From DATARH01 sp963773625 (lineage in GTDB: Bacteria; Pseudomonadota; Alphaproteobacteria; ATCC43930; CGMCC-115725): a stretch of 64,000 nucleotides of DNA. Position 1 is the first letter of the stretch, and each line of letters begins with the position of its first letter. The notes beneath the pieces were generated by a model. The model was not told the DNA's origin. It made no database searches and saw only the letters and a program-made list of their open reading frames with translations. Positions 28,515 to 37,329 of the stretch are shown here, piece by piece. A program made the translations under genes and the position numbers. The stretch is taken from positions 310,001-374,000 of the forward strand of contig CAVZCJ010000016.1 of assembly GCA_963773625.1 (NCBI GenBank), read 5' to 3'.

Positions 28515-31292
28515 ATGGGAAAACGTATGCTTATCGATGCCGCTCATCCCGAGGAGACTCGGGTGGTGGTACTCAGCGGTAACCGGCTTGAAGAGTTCGA
28601 TTTCGAGTCGTCGACCAAGAAGCAAGTCAAAGGAAACATTTATCTCGCGAAGGTGACCCGGGTAGAACCGTCGCTTCAGGCGGCCTTTATCGACTATGGC
28701 GGCAACCGTCACGGCTTCCTCGCGTTCAGCGAAATCCACCCCGATTACTACCGCATCCCGGTCAGCGATCGTGAAGGTACGGAATACGATGCGCCGCCCG
28801 GTGAGCGGCTCTCGGAGTTGCCCGACGGCGCCAGCGCGAACGCTCCGGTCGATGGCGACACTGCGGCGGTAACGGTGGAGGCTCAGGAAGCGGCGATCGA
28901 ATTGGCTCAGGCCCTTCCGGGGCCGGTAATTGTCGCGGAAACCGATAACGAGCCCCAGCCCGATCTTGAGCCAGCGGCCGTATCGGAGCCCTTAGCCGAG
29001 AGCGAGCCTGAGTCGGGACGAGAGCCGCCGGTGATCGAAGAGAGATGGGCGGATGATGTCGCCAATGTCGAGGCGGCCGCACCAATCGAGGCGGTGGTTG
29101 CTCGCGATCCGTTTTTCGAGTCGGTCGTACCCGAAGCGGTGCCAACGATCGAAGAGGTCGATACTCTCGACGATGACGAGGCGGAGGAGGCCGGGGAGCA
29201 GCGCCGACGGGCGGATCATCGCCACCGTCACTACAAGATCCAGGAAGTGGTCAAGCGCCGTCAGATCATGCTGGTGCAGGTCGCTAAGGAAGAGCGCGGC
29301 AACAAAGGCGCGGCGCTTACCACCTACCTGTCGCTCGCCGGCCGCTATTGCGTGCTGATGCCGAACACGGCGCGCGGCGGGGGCGTCTCGCGCAAGATCG
29401 TCAGCCTCAGCGATCGCCGTCGGCTGAAGGAAATCCTCGAAGACCTCGATATCCCGGAGGGCATGGGGGTCATCGTCCGTACTGCGGGGGCAGAGCGCTC
29501 GAAGGCCGAGATCAAGCGCGACTATGAGTATCTAATGCGGCTGTGGAGTGAGATACGGGACCTCACCCTGAAATCGACGGCGCCGGCGCTGATCCATGAG
29601 GAAGGCAACCTGATCAAGCGGTCTATTCGCGACCTGTATGCCCGCGACATCGACGAGGTCATCATCGAGGGTGAGGAGGGGTACCGCACCGCTAAAGATT
29701 TTATGCGCATGCTCATGCCGAGCCATGCGCGCCGAGTACAACCGTACCGTGATCCGCAGATCAGCCTGTTTCACCGTTTCCAGGTCGAAAGCCAGATTGA
29801 TGCCGCCCACTCGCCGGTGGCGCAGCTGCGCTCGGGCGGTTACGTCGTCATCAACCAGACCGAGGCGCTGGTCGCGATCGACGTCAATTCCGGGCGAGCA
29901 ACGCGCGAGCGCAATATCGAGGAGACGGCGCTCAAGACCAATATCGAGGCGTCGGACGAGATCGCCCGCCAACTGCGGCTGCGCGACCTTGCCGGTCTTA
30001 TCGTCATCGATTTCATTGACATGGAGGAACATCGTCACAATTCGGCGGTGGAGCGACGGCTCAAAGAGGCCTTGAAGAACGATCGTGCCCGCATTCAGGT
30101 TGGCAGGATTAGCCCCTTCGAACTCATGGAGATGTCGCGGCAGCGGTTGCGCCCGTCGCTGGCCGAGGCCTCGACCCAGCCTTGTCCTCATTGCGGCGGT
30201 GTAGGCTTCATCCGCTCGACCGAATCGACCGCGCTATACGTTCTGCGATCAATCGAGGAAGAGGGCGCACGCGGCCGGTCGGCGGAAATCTGCGTCTATG
30301 TCCCCACCACCGTCGCTCTCTACATTCTGAACCAGAAGCGCAATTCGCTGACGCAGATAGAGGCGCGCTATGGATTACGCGTCGCGGTCGGACAGGACGA
30401 CACGCTGATCCCGCCGAATTTCCGCCTCGAGCGGCTGCGCGCTTACGCCGCCGGCGAAGCGCCTACGCCGCGGCTGCCGCAGCCTTCGGCGACGGAGATT
30501 GAAGACGAAAGCGACATGGATGCCGCCGAGGCCGAGGATGTCGTGGAAGCAGTTCGGGACAGCACCGAGAATGACCGGGCGCGCCAGCGCGGCGACGAAG
30601 AACGCGGCGGGCGCCGCCGACGGCGGCGGCGCGGGCGGCGGGGTGACAGCAGCCGCGAGCAGCGTTCTGACGACGATCGCGAGCCGCGCCTCCCGGAAAG
30701 CGCCCAGTTTGCTGCTGTCGCGAATGGTGCTGACAGGCCTCATGAGCCGAGGCCTGCTGCCGCCGAGGGAGCCGAACGCGAAAGTGATGGCGAACGGCGC
30801 CGCCGGCGACGAGGCCGTCGTGGCGGCGGCCGCTTGCGCAACCGCGACGGTGCGCTCGTCGAGAACGGCGTACCCGGAACGCGGGTCGAGTCGGCTCCCG
30901 AAATGGTCGAGGATATGGTCGAGGCTGCGATCGAAGGTGCGGAGATTCCCGCGGTCGAAGCCGTGGTTGTGGCCGAGATGCCCGAATCGTTGCCGGCGGT
31001 CGAGCCTGCTGTTGCAGCCGCGACGACTGAGTTGCTGCCCATATCCGTCGAACCCGCAATGGCCGACGCGGAAGTGATCGTCGGGCCAGCTATCGAGAGT
31101 TCCGAGCTCCCTGCCGGCGAACTGGAGCCGATGCGCGAACCCGAAGCCGCTAATGCCCCTCCCAAACGGGCTCGCGCCTCTCGCGCAAAATCCGAGCCCA
31201 GGCCCGCGCCGCCCGCGATCGACGTTCATCCGGTTATTGACAAGCCGGAAACGCCGCGTCGCGGTTGGTGGCAGCGGCTGACGCAACCGTGA
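28515..31292 (+). CDS. rne: Ribonuclease E/G
   Basis: 925-residue endoribonuclease for mRNA decay and RNA processing. MGKRMLIDAAHPEETRVVV and KKQVKGNIYLAKVTRVEPSL start the RNase H-like and S1 regions. The S1 domain is split by an acidic low-complexity insertion of about 140 residues (about 95-235) and resumes at HYKIQEVVKRRQIMLVQV. Catalytic Asp residues lie in VAIDVNSGRATRERN (about 453) and LIVIDFIDM. The zinc link is CPHCGGVG (about 556). The C-terminal part is disordered with Arg-rich blocks (about 700 and 760) for RNA/degradosome contacts. ATG 28515 is chosen over upstream codons because homology begins there. Overlaps the next gene by 4 bp. Confidence 0.95.
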   Translation: MGKRMLIDAAHPEETRVVVLSGNRLEEFDFESSTKKQVKGNIYLAKVTRVEPSLQAAFIDYGGNRHGFLAFSEIHPDYYRIPVSDREGTEYDAPPGERLSELPDGASANAPVDGDTAAVTVEAQEAAIELAQALPGPVIVAETDNEPQPDLEPAAVSEPLAESEPESGREPPVIEERWADDVANVEAAAPIEAVVARDPFFESVVPEAVPTIEEVDTLDDDEAEEAGEQRRRADHRHRHYKIQEVVKRRQIMLVQVAKEERGNKGAALTTYLSLAGRYCVLMPNTARGGGVSRKIVSLSDRRRLKEILEDLDIPEGMGVIVRTAGAERSKAEIKRDYEYLMRLWSEIRDLTLKSTAPALIHEEGNLIKRSIRDLYARDIDEVIIEGEEGYRTAKDFMRMLMPSHARRVQPYRDPQISLFHRFQVESQIDAAHSPVAQLRSGGYVVINQTEALVAIDVNSGRATRERNIEETALKTNIEASDEIARQLRLRDLAGLIVIDFIDMEEHRHNSAVERRLKEALKNDRARIQVGRISPFELMEMSRQRLRPSLAEASTQPCPHCGGVGFIRSTESTALYVLRSIEEEGARGRSAEICVYVPTTVALYILNQKRNSLTQIEARYGLRVAVGQDDTLIPPNFRLERLRAYAAGEAPTPRLPQPSATEIEDESDMDAAEAEDVVEAVRDSTENDRARQRGDEERGGRRRRRRRGRRGDSSREQRSDDDREPRLPESAQFAAVANGADRPHEPRPAAAEGAERESDGERRRRRRGRRGGGRLRNRDGALVENGVPGTRVESAPEMVEDMVEAAIEGAEIPAVEAVVVAEMPESLPAVEPAVAAATTELLPISVEPAMADAEVIVGPAIESSELPAGELEPMREPEAANAPPKRARASRAKSEPRPAPPAIDVHPVIDKPETPRRGWWQRLTQP

Positions 31293-32674
31293 CGCGAGAG
31301 TTAAACGGCTGGAATTTCTTGCATCTCTTAAGGTCTCGCGTCCTCGCCGTCGCCGCGCTCGCGTTGTTGTTCATGGGGCCGCTATCGCGTCTGGCTTGGT
31401 CGCACGGCACCGGCGCGGGCGGCGACGTCATCCTGCGCGACACTGAAATCGAAAACGACATCCGCACATTGGCGACGCCGATCTGGCGGGTCGCCGGCCT
31501 CGATCCGCAGGGCGTGGGCATCTATGTCGTCAGCGACAGTCAGCTCAATTCCTTCGTCGCCGGCGGCCAAGCCGTGTTTGTCAACAGCGGTCTCATCGAA
31601 CGGGCCGAGACCCCGAATATGCTGATCGGCGTCATCGCCCACGAGACCGGACATATCGCCGGCGGGCACGTCCTGCGCTCTTTGGAGGCAGTCAAGAACG
31701 CCAGCATCGAGACGATCATCGCGATGGCCCTGGCGCTCGGCGCCTCGGTCGCTGGCGGCAACGGCGCCCCGTTGATCGCGGCGCAGGGTGTCGGCCAGCG
31801 GGCGTTCATGGCGTTCTCTATCGCGCAGGAAGCGACTGCCGATCACGCGGCGATGTCCTATCTCGACCGCAGCGGTCAATCGGCTCGCGGGCTGCTGAAG
31901 TTCTTCGAGATTTTGCAGGCCGATGAGCCGCTGACCGGTGAGCCGACCGACCCGTGGGCGCGCACCCATCCGCTAACCGTCGAGCGCATCGACTACCTTC
32001 GTCACCACGTCGAGACCTCGCCTTATTCGAACAAGGCCGACCGGCCGGAATTCGTCGATCTACTCAAGGTGGTCCAGCTGAAGCTGCATGCCTTTCTCGA
32101 CGATCCGGCAGTGACGCTGCGCGCGTATCCGGTTAGCGATCACTCGGTTAACGCGCGCTATGCCCGGGCGATCGCCCTCTACCGCATCCCCCGGCTCGAT
32201 GCTGCGCTGGCAGAGATCGATGGGCTCATTCACGACTTTCCGACCAACCCCTATTACCGCGAATTGAAGGGTCAGATGCTCTTCGAGAATGGCCGTGTCC
32301 GAGATGCCATCGCCCCATATGAGGAGGCGGTGAGGCTTGCCCCGCAAGCGGCGTTGATCCGCATCGCGCTGGCCCAGGTTTATATCGAAAGTAACGATCC
32401 GGCGCTCAACAAGCGCGCGATTGCCTATCTGAAAGACGCCTCCCGCATCGAGGGTCGGGAGGGCATGGTCTGGCGGCTACTAGCGACGGCCTATGGCCGG
32501 GACAACCAGCTTGGTATGGCGGCACTGTCACTCGCTGAGGAAGCGCTTGCCGACAGCAAGAAAAAAGAAGCGTTGCAACAGGCGCAGCGAGCAAAGCAGC
32601 TTCTGGCGCGCGGCACCCCAGCCTATGATAGGGCCGACGAGATTCGCCGCGAGGCCGAGCTGCTCGACGACTAG
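31289..32674 (+). CDS. M48 zinc metalloprotease with TPR region (BepA-like)
   Basis: 461-residue exported protein. An N-terminal hydrophobic segment (VLAVAALALLFMG) is followed by a Zn-protease domain with HETGH (HExxH), the second metal ligand in AQEATADHAAM and RTHPLTVERI. The C-terminal half has TPR-like repeats (ARAIALYRIPRLDAALAEID, GQMLFENGRVRDAIAPYEEA). This layout matches BepA/YfgC, which acts in outer-membrane protein quality control. The GTG start at 31289 overlaps the rne stop (GTGA), implying coupling. Confidence 0.9.
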   Translation: MTRELNGWNFLHLLRSRVLAVAALALLFMGPLSRLAWSHGTGAGGDVILRDTEIENDIRTLATPIWRVAGLDPQGVGIYVVSDSQLNSFVAGGQAVFVNSGLIERAETPNMLIGVIAHETGHIAGGHVLRSLEAVKNASIETIIAMALALGASVAGGNGAPLIAAQGVGQRAFMAFSIAQEATADHAAMSYLDRSGQSARGLLKFFEILQADEPLTGEPTDPWARTHPLTVERIDYLRHHVETSPYSNKADRPEFVDLLKVVQLKLHAFLDDPAVTLRAYPVSDHSVNARYARAIALYRIPRLDAALAEIDGLIHDFPTNPYYRELKGQMLFENGRVRDAIAPYEEAVRLAPQAALIRIALAQVYIESNDPALNKRAIAYLKDASRIEGREGMVWRLLATAYGRDNQLGMAALSLAEEALADSKKKEALQQAQRAKQLLARGTPAYDRADEIRREAELLDD

Positions 32675-32709
32675 ACGGTTCTCCCTACTCCAACAAACGA
32701 AAGCACCCC

Positions 32710-33471
32710 ATGCTCCGCTTGCTGACGTCCCGTGCGATTTTCCTTTCGTTCTGTCTCTTGGCTGCGCTGGCGTTTTCGCCGTCGCGCCCGGCGGAGGCAG
32801 CCGAGCTCACCCCCGACCAGCGCAAGGAGGTCGAAGGAATCATCAAGGACTTTCTCGCCAATCATCCCGAGCTTGTGCTGCAGGCTCTTCAGGACGCCGA
32901 GGACAAGCTCAAGGCCGACGCCAAGGACAAGGCGGCACACGCGCTCACCGACCATCGTCAGGAGGTGTTCGAGGATCCGCAATCGCCGACCGCGGGCAAC
33001 CCAAAGGGCGACGTCACCCTCGTCGAGTTCTTCGACTACCGCTGTCCGTATTGCAAGCAAGTGGAGCCGGCGCTCGAGAAGCTGCTCCAGGACGACAAGC
33101 AGTTGCGCTTCGTCTACAAGGAATTTCCGGTGCTGGGGCCTGATTCAGTGCTCGCTGCCCATGTCGCGCTCGCGGCGAAACTGCAGGGCAAATACGAGGC
33201 TTTTCACCGCATGATGATGGCGACGCCGGGCCATCCCGATGAGGCGGCAATCTATAAGGTGGCCGCCGCCGTTGGGCTCGACGTCGATCGGCTCAAGCAG
33301 GACATCAAGTCGCCTGACATCGAAAAGCAGCTGAAGGCCAATCTCCAGCTTGGCAATACCCTCGACATCGATGGTACCCCGGCGTTCATCGTCGGCACGA
33401 CCATCGTGCCCGGCGCCATCTCGCTGGAAGAGCTGCGGCAGCTGATCGCGACAACACGCGGCAAGAGCTAG
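32710..33471 (+). CDS. Periplasmic DsbA-family thiol oxidoreductase (ScsC/Com1-like)
   Basis: 253 residues with a signal peptide (FLSFCLLAALAFSPSRPAEA). An N-terminal helical segment (LTPDQRKEVEGIIKDFLANH) resembles the ScsC oligomerisation domain. The thioredoxin fold has the active site FFDYRCPYCKQVEP (CPYC) and cis-proline region GTPAFIVG. Such proteins form or shuffle disulfides in exported proteins. It follows the M48 gene by 35 bp on the same strand, and both act in envelope protein folding. ATG 32710. Confidence 0.92.
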   Translation: MLRLLTSRAIFLSFCLLAALAFSPSRPAEAAELTPDQRKEVEGIIKDFLANHPELVLQALQDAEDKLKADAKDKAAHALTDHRQEVFEDPQSPTAGNPKGDVTLVEFFDYRCPYCKQVEPALEKLLQDDKQLRFVYKEFPVLGPDSVLAAHVALAAKLQGKYEAFHRMMMATPGHPDEAAIYKVAAAVGLDVDRLKQDIKSPDIEKQLKANLQLGNTLDIDGTPAFIVGTTIVPGAISLEELRQLIATTRGKS

Positions 33472-33492
33472 GCGGGCTCACTCGCCCGCTAG

Positions 33493-34401
33493 CTACTCCA
33501 GATCGTCGGCGACGAATTCGTAGCGCGTGCTGCAGAACTCGCAGGTTACGGTTGTGACCGGGTCTTTGCGCATGTCCTCGATTTCATCGGCGGGGAACGC
33601 GCGCAGGATGCCGGCGATGCGCTCGCGCGAACACCGGCAACGCGCTTCGACCGCGTGGGTGTGGTAGACCCGCACCTCCTCCTCGTGGAAAAGGCGCCAT
33701 AACAGGCGGCGCGGCGGTACATCGGGCGCCACCAACTCTTCCGCGGTGGCTGAGCTCATTAGCACCATGACCCGCCGCCATGCGTCCTCGACGTCGTCGG
33801 CGATCGGGGTGTGGCCGCCCTCGGGCGGGACACGTTGCAGCATCAGCCCGCCCGCGCGCCAGGCCGAGCCCTCGCCGGTGCGCGCTACCGCCAGCTTCAA
33901 ACCGGCCTGAAGCTGCTCCGACTGGCGAAAATAGTGCTGGGCGCATTCAGCAAGCGTCGACCCCATGATCTCGACGATACCCTGATAGCGCTCGGTATCG
34001 TCGCCCTGGTCGACGGTGAAGGCGATGTAGCCGGCGCCAAGCAATTGCGGCACCGACGGGTTGTCGCCGCGTGCGGTGACCTCGCTCAGCCGTTTGGCGT
34101 CGTATTGCGCGTAACCGCGCACCGCGCCATCGGTCTTGACGTCGGCAACGAGCAGGCGCACCGGACCGTTGCCTTTGGTCTGCAAGGTAAAGACGCCGTC
34201 ATATTTGAGCGCGCCGGCGAGCAGAACGGCGAGGGTGATCGCCTCGCCCAGGAGCGTCGCGACCGGCTCCGGATAGTCGTGTTGGGAGAGAATGCGGTCG
34301 ACCGCCGGACCCAACCGCACCAGCCGGCCGCGCAGCGCGAACGGGTCGAGCTGGAACGGCTGGACGACGTCGTCGGTTCTGGGGGCGTGATCGTCAGGCA
34401 A
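33493..34401 (-). CDS. hslO: Redox-regulated chaperone Hsp33
   Basis: 302-residue holdase activated by oxidation. The N-terminal domain (QPFQLDPFALRGRLVRLG, LLGEAITLAVLLAGALKYDG, TKGNGPVRLLVADV) matches HslO. The zinc centre is CRCSRERI plus CEFCSTRYEF, giving C-x-C and C-x-x-C. The start is TTG 34401 with GGAG about 10 bases upstream. It lies downstream of argF on the same strand after a 136-bp gap with a palindrome, so it may be read from the arg promoter or its own. Confidence 0.93.
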   Translation of the reverse strand: MPDDHAPRTDDVVQPFQLDPFALRGRLVRLGPAVDRILSQHDYPEPVATLLGEAITLAVLLAGALKYDGVFTLQTKGNGPVRLLVADVKTDGAVRGYAQYDAKRLSEVTARGDNPSVPQLLGAGYIAFTVDQGDDTERYQGIVEIMGSTLAECAQHYFRQSEQLQAGLKLAVARTGEGSAWRAGGLMLQRVPPEGGHTPIADDVEDAWRRVMVLMSSATAEELVAPDVPPRRLLWRLFHEEEVRVYHTHAVEARCRCSRERIAGILRAFPADEIEDMRKDPVTTVTCEFCSTRYEFVADDLE

Positions 34402-34427
34402 AATCGAGAACTCCGCTGGGCATCATC

Positions 34428-34447
34428 GTTCCCGCTAAAGCGGAAAC
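34428..34447. repeat. Short palindrome between argF and hslO
   Basis: GTTCCCGCT and AGCGGAAAC form an imperfect inverted repeat around AA. It resembles the GTTCCCGC-type palindromes common in GC-rich proteobacteria; only one copy was seen here. Confidence 0.35.
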
Positions 34448-34537
34448 TCAGGGTGAGCGACGAAACGCTTGCCCTGGCCCCCACTCGCGCAGGGGCGACG
34501 ACCTCTTCGTCACAGATAGGGTCTTAGCAGAACTGTG

Positions 34538-35515
34538 TCAGCCCAGGCACCAGGCGAGAATGCCCTTTTGCACATGGAGCCGGTTCTCGGCCTCGTCCCA
34601 CACCACCGATTGCGGCCCGTCGATAACTGCGGCCGTCACCTCCTCGCCGCGATGCACCGGCAGGCAGTGCATGAAGATCGCGTCGGGCTTGGCCGCCGCC
34701 ATCAGGCGATCGTTGACCTGGTACGGCATCAGCAAATTGTGCCGGTTGACGCTCGCTTCGGCACCCATCGACACCCAGGTGTCGGTGACGACGCAATCGG
34801 CTCCGGCGGCGGCTTCTTCCGGCCGCGTTGTCAGCCGCACCCGGCCGCCTTCGCGCCGCGCCCAGTTGAGGACTGGTGCTGGCGGCGACAACTCCTCTGG
34901 ACAGGCAAGCCGCAGCTCGAATCCGAAGCGCACTGCCGCGTGGATCCAGCTCGCCGCGACGTTATTACCGTCGCCGCTCCAGGCGACGACGGTGTTGGCG
35001 ACCGGCCCCTTCTTTTCCTGCAAGGTCATGACATCGGCCATGATCTGACACGGGTGCGAGGAATTGGTGAGACCGTTGATCACCGGCACGGTGGCATAGC
35101 GCGCCAGATCGTCGAGCTTCTGCGCGTGGTTGGTGCGGATCATGATTGCATCGACATAGCGCGATAGCACCCGCGCGGTGTCGGCGATGGTCTCGCCGCG
35201 TCCCAGCTGGCTGTCCTGGGTCCCGAGCATGATCGTCTCGCCACCGAGCTGGCGCATCGCCACCTCGAACGACACGCGCGTGCGCGTCGATGGTTTCTCG
35301 AAGATCATCGCCAGCGTCTTGCCTTCGAGCGGCCGGTCGCGGCGCCCATTCTTGTAGGCGGCACCGAGATCGAGCATCGCCCGCAGGGTCGGGGTCTCAT
35401 ACTGGTTGATGTCGAGAAAGTGGCGCGGCGGGTCCACTACCTTGGGCCGCCCGCCGACCAGCCTAGCACCCCGGAGGGAACTACGATCCGCCACCGCTCT
35501 CACGGTGCGGGCCAT
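34538..35515 (-). CDS. argF: Ornithine carbamoyltransferase
   Basis: 325 residues; makes citrulline from ornithine and carbamoyl phosphate in arginine synthesis. Motifs are EKPSTRTRVSFE (carbamoyl phosphate binding), NGLTNSSHPCQIMAD (HPCQ), GDGNNVAAS, DTWVSMG (ornithine) and MHCLPVHRG (HCLP). ATG 35515 overlaps the argD end by 16 bp. An alternative GTG at 35503 would give a 4-base GTGA overlap; similarity begins only near RHFLDINQYE, so the exact start is open. Translationally coupled to argD. Confidence 0.95.
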   Translation of the reverse strand: MARTVRAVADRSSLRGARLVGGRPKVVDPPRHFLDINQYETPTLRAMLDLGAAYKNGRRDRPLEGKTLAMIFEKPSTRTRVSFEVAMRQLGGETIMLGTQDSQLGRGETIADTARVLSRYVDAIMIRTNHAQKLDDLARYATVPVINGLTNSSHPCQIMADVMTLQEKKGPVANTVVAWSGDGNNVAASWIHAAVRFGFELRLACPEELSPPAPVLNWARREGGRVRLTTRPEEAAAGADCVVTDTWVSMGAEASVNRHNLLMPYQVNDRLMAAAKPDAIFMHCLPVHRGEEVTAAVIDGPQSVVWDEAENRLHVQKGILAWCLG

Positions 35516-36675
35516 TCGCTCGCGACCTGGCTCAGGATAACGATGGCCTCGTCGATCTCCTTCTTACCGGCGATGAGCGGCGGCAGGATGCGCAGCACAT
35601 TGTCCCCGGCCGTCAGCACCAGGAGACCCTTGCCACGCGCCTTGGTGACGACGTCTCCCGCAGTGACGACGCACTTGACGCCGAGCAACATCCCCGATCC
35701 GCGCACCGACTCGAAGAGCTTCGGATAATCGGCGACGAGGCCTTCGAGCTTGCCCCACAGATATTTCGCCAACTCGTTGACCTTGTCGAAGAAGCGCGGC
35801 GCGAGCATTACGTCGAGCACTGCGTTGCCGGCTGAGACCGAGAGCGGGTTGCCGCCAAAGGTCGAGCCGTGCGAGCCGGCCACCATGCCGACCGCCGCCT
35901 TCTCGGTCGCCAGGCAGGCGCCGATCGGGATGCCGTTCCCCAGTGCCTTGGCCACCGCCATGATGTCGGGCGGTACGCCGGCCCATTCATGCGCGAAAAG
36001 CTTGCCGGTGCGGCCCATACCGCACTGCACCTCGTCATAGACGAGGAGCAGCCCGAACTCGTCGCAGATCTGCCGCAGTCCCAGCAGGTAGTCGGTCGAT
36101 GGCGCGCGTACGCCACCTTCGCCCTGCACCGGCTCGACCAAAATCGCTGCCGTCTTCTCGCTCACCGCGGCGCGCATCTCGTTGAGGTTGTTGAAGGCGA
36201 CGTGGTCGAACCCGTCCATTATCGGGCCAAAGCCCTTGAGGTAGGCTTCCGCCCCGGCGGCCGCGAGGGTGGCGAAGCTGCGGCCGTGGAACGAGCCGTT
36301 GCAGCCGATCACCCGGTATTTCTCCGGGTGGCCGGTCTCGCTCTGGTATTTGCGCGCGACCTTGATCGACAATTCGACCGCCTCGGCACCCGAATTGTTA
36401 AAGAACACGGTGTCGGCGAAGCTGTTGGCGACGAGCCGCTCGGCGAGCTTTTCCTGCCCCGGGATGCGGAACAGGTTCGACGAGTGCCACAGCGTGTTGG
36501 CCTGCTCGGTCAGCGCCGCGATCACCTGCGGGTGGCAATGCCCCAGCGAGGTGACGGCGATTCCGCTGGTGAAATCGAGAAACTTGCGCCCGTCGGTGGA
36601 CCAAAGGTAGCAGCCTTCGCCCCGCTCAACGGCGACATCCCACCGACCGTAGGTCGGCATTACAGGTGTAATCAC
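35500..36675 (-). CDS. argD: Acetylornithine aminotransferase
   Basis: 391-residue PLP enzyme of arginine synthesis, possibly also serving succinyl-DAP in lysine synthesis (dapD/dapE are 11 kb away). Motifs are FTSGIAVTSLGHCHP, NNSGAEAVELSIKVAR (phosphate binding), EPVQGEGGVR, VYDEVQCGMGRTGK (PLP Asp) and AVAKALGNGIPIG (Schiff-base Lys). The GTG start at 36675 has AGGAG 8 bases upstream; ATG 36660 is in frame but lacks one. A short leader ORF and a strong promoter precede it. Confidence 0.96.
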   Translation of the reverse strand: MITPVMPTYGRWDVAVERGEGCYLWSTDGRKFLDFTSGIAVTSLGHCHPQVIAALTEQANTLWHSSNLFRIPGQEKLAERLVANSFADTVFFNNSGAEAVELSIKVARKYQSETGHPEKYRVIGCNGSFHGRSFATLAAAGAEAYLKGFGPIMDGFDHVAFNNLNEMRAAVSEKTAAILVEPVQGEGGVRAPSTDYLLGLRQICDEFGLLLVYDEVQCGMGRTGKLFAHEWAGVPPDIMAVAKALGNGIPIGACLATEKAAVGMVAGSHGSTFGGNPLSVSAGNAVLDVMLAPRFFDKVNELAKYLWGKLEGLVADYPKLFESVRGSGMLLGVKCVVTAGDVVTKARGKGLLVLTAGDNVLRILPPLIAGKKEIDEAIVILSQVASEWPAP

Positions 36676-36729
36676 GGAAATTCTCCTGTGCGATGGATTT
36701 GCGGAAAGGATCGACGACAGAGATGACAG

Positions 36730-36807
36730 TTATCGTCGTCGTCGCTCGCCCGCAGACGCGATCCCCCGAACCCATTGGGGCAATTTCAGGCTGTGATCGC
36801 GCTTCAT
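36730..36807 (-). CDS. Candidate leader peptide upstream of argD-argF
   Basis: 25-codon ORF (MKRDHSLKLPQWVRG at its start) ending with GAG, four consecutive CGA Arg codons and TAA. An AAGGAG ribosome site lies 7 bases before the ATG. It sits between a near-consensus promoter and argD, 54 bp before the argD GTG. The CGACGAC run can pair with GTCGTCG just beyond the stop. Six of 25 residues are Arg. This fits a peptide whose translation senses charged tRNA-Arg, but no U-rich terminator is visible, so control by classical attenuation is not shown. It could also be an unrelated small protein. Confidence 0.55.
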   Translation of the reverse strand: MKRDHSLKLPQWVRGIASAGERRRR

Positions 36808-36870
36808 CGCCACGCTCCTTGGCTCGGTCGATGGCGGCGCACGCCCGGCCACCGAGCAGGAAAGCCGCGA

Positions 36871-36899
36871 AGTATGCGGAGGGTGAATAATTCTGTCAA
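36871..36899 (-). promoter_or_regulatory. Probable sigma-70 promoter of the arg leader-argD-argF operon
   Basis: On the minus strand TTGACA (36899-36894), a 17-base spacer, then CATACT (36876-36871). The -35 is a perfect match and the -10 matches 4 of 6 with the key A and T. Transcription would start near 36864, about 57 bases before the leader-peptide ATG. Confidence 0.65.
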
Positions 36900-36989
36900 T
36901 TCGAGGCTGTCCGCTGGGGCGCCCGCCGGCTTTCGGGAAAGTTGATCCAGATCAGCGCGCGCCGCGGGGAGTGGCGACATCATGCCGGC

Positions 36990-37211
36990 ATGGCAGATCA
37001 CGCCGAAACGATACGCCGGCAAATCACATTTTATCGTCGCCAGCTGGAGGCGGGCGTCGAGAGCGAACTGGCGGGTGAGTATCTGGCGCAAATCCTTAAG
37101 GGCGAAGCCGAGCTGAGAGCGATCGCCGACGAGAGGCAGGGCGACGAACAACACGGATGCGGCGGCGTACTACGGCGGCCGTGCGATGCGCTACCGGATG
37201 CTTGGGGATGA
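36990..37211 (+). CDS. Small hypothetical helical protein
   Basis: 73 residues. MADHAETIRRQITFYRRQLE and the following GEYLAQILKGEAELRAIAD form an amphipathic helical hairpin rich in charge, as in small hypothetical proteins seen in rhizobia-like genomes. The C-terminus is less convincing and may be out of frame. Divergent from the arg leader. Unknown function. Confidence 0.5.
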   Translation: MADHAETIRRQITFYRRQLEAGVESELAGEYLAQILKGEAELRAIADERQGDEQHGCGGVLRRPCDALPDAWG

Positions 37212-37329
37212 GGCTGGGCACGGCAGACCCGCCGCGCCACATCATGAACCGGCGGCGGAGCTTGCAAAGGAGGCGGACAGCCGCGACGGCGGTCTGTCTG
37301 CGGGCGGCGGAAAGTCGAGCTGAAACATG

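Noticed and set aside
28368..28739. 123-codon minus-strand frame across the rne start
   Set aside because: Antisense to conserved RNase E residues; no motif or start signal.
36730..36807. Classical attenuator with a U-rich terminator in the arg leader
   Set aside because: No GC hairpin followed by T run exists between the leader stop and argD, so only a translational or other mechanism is proposed.
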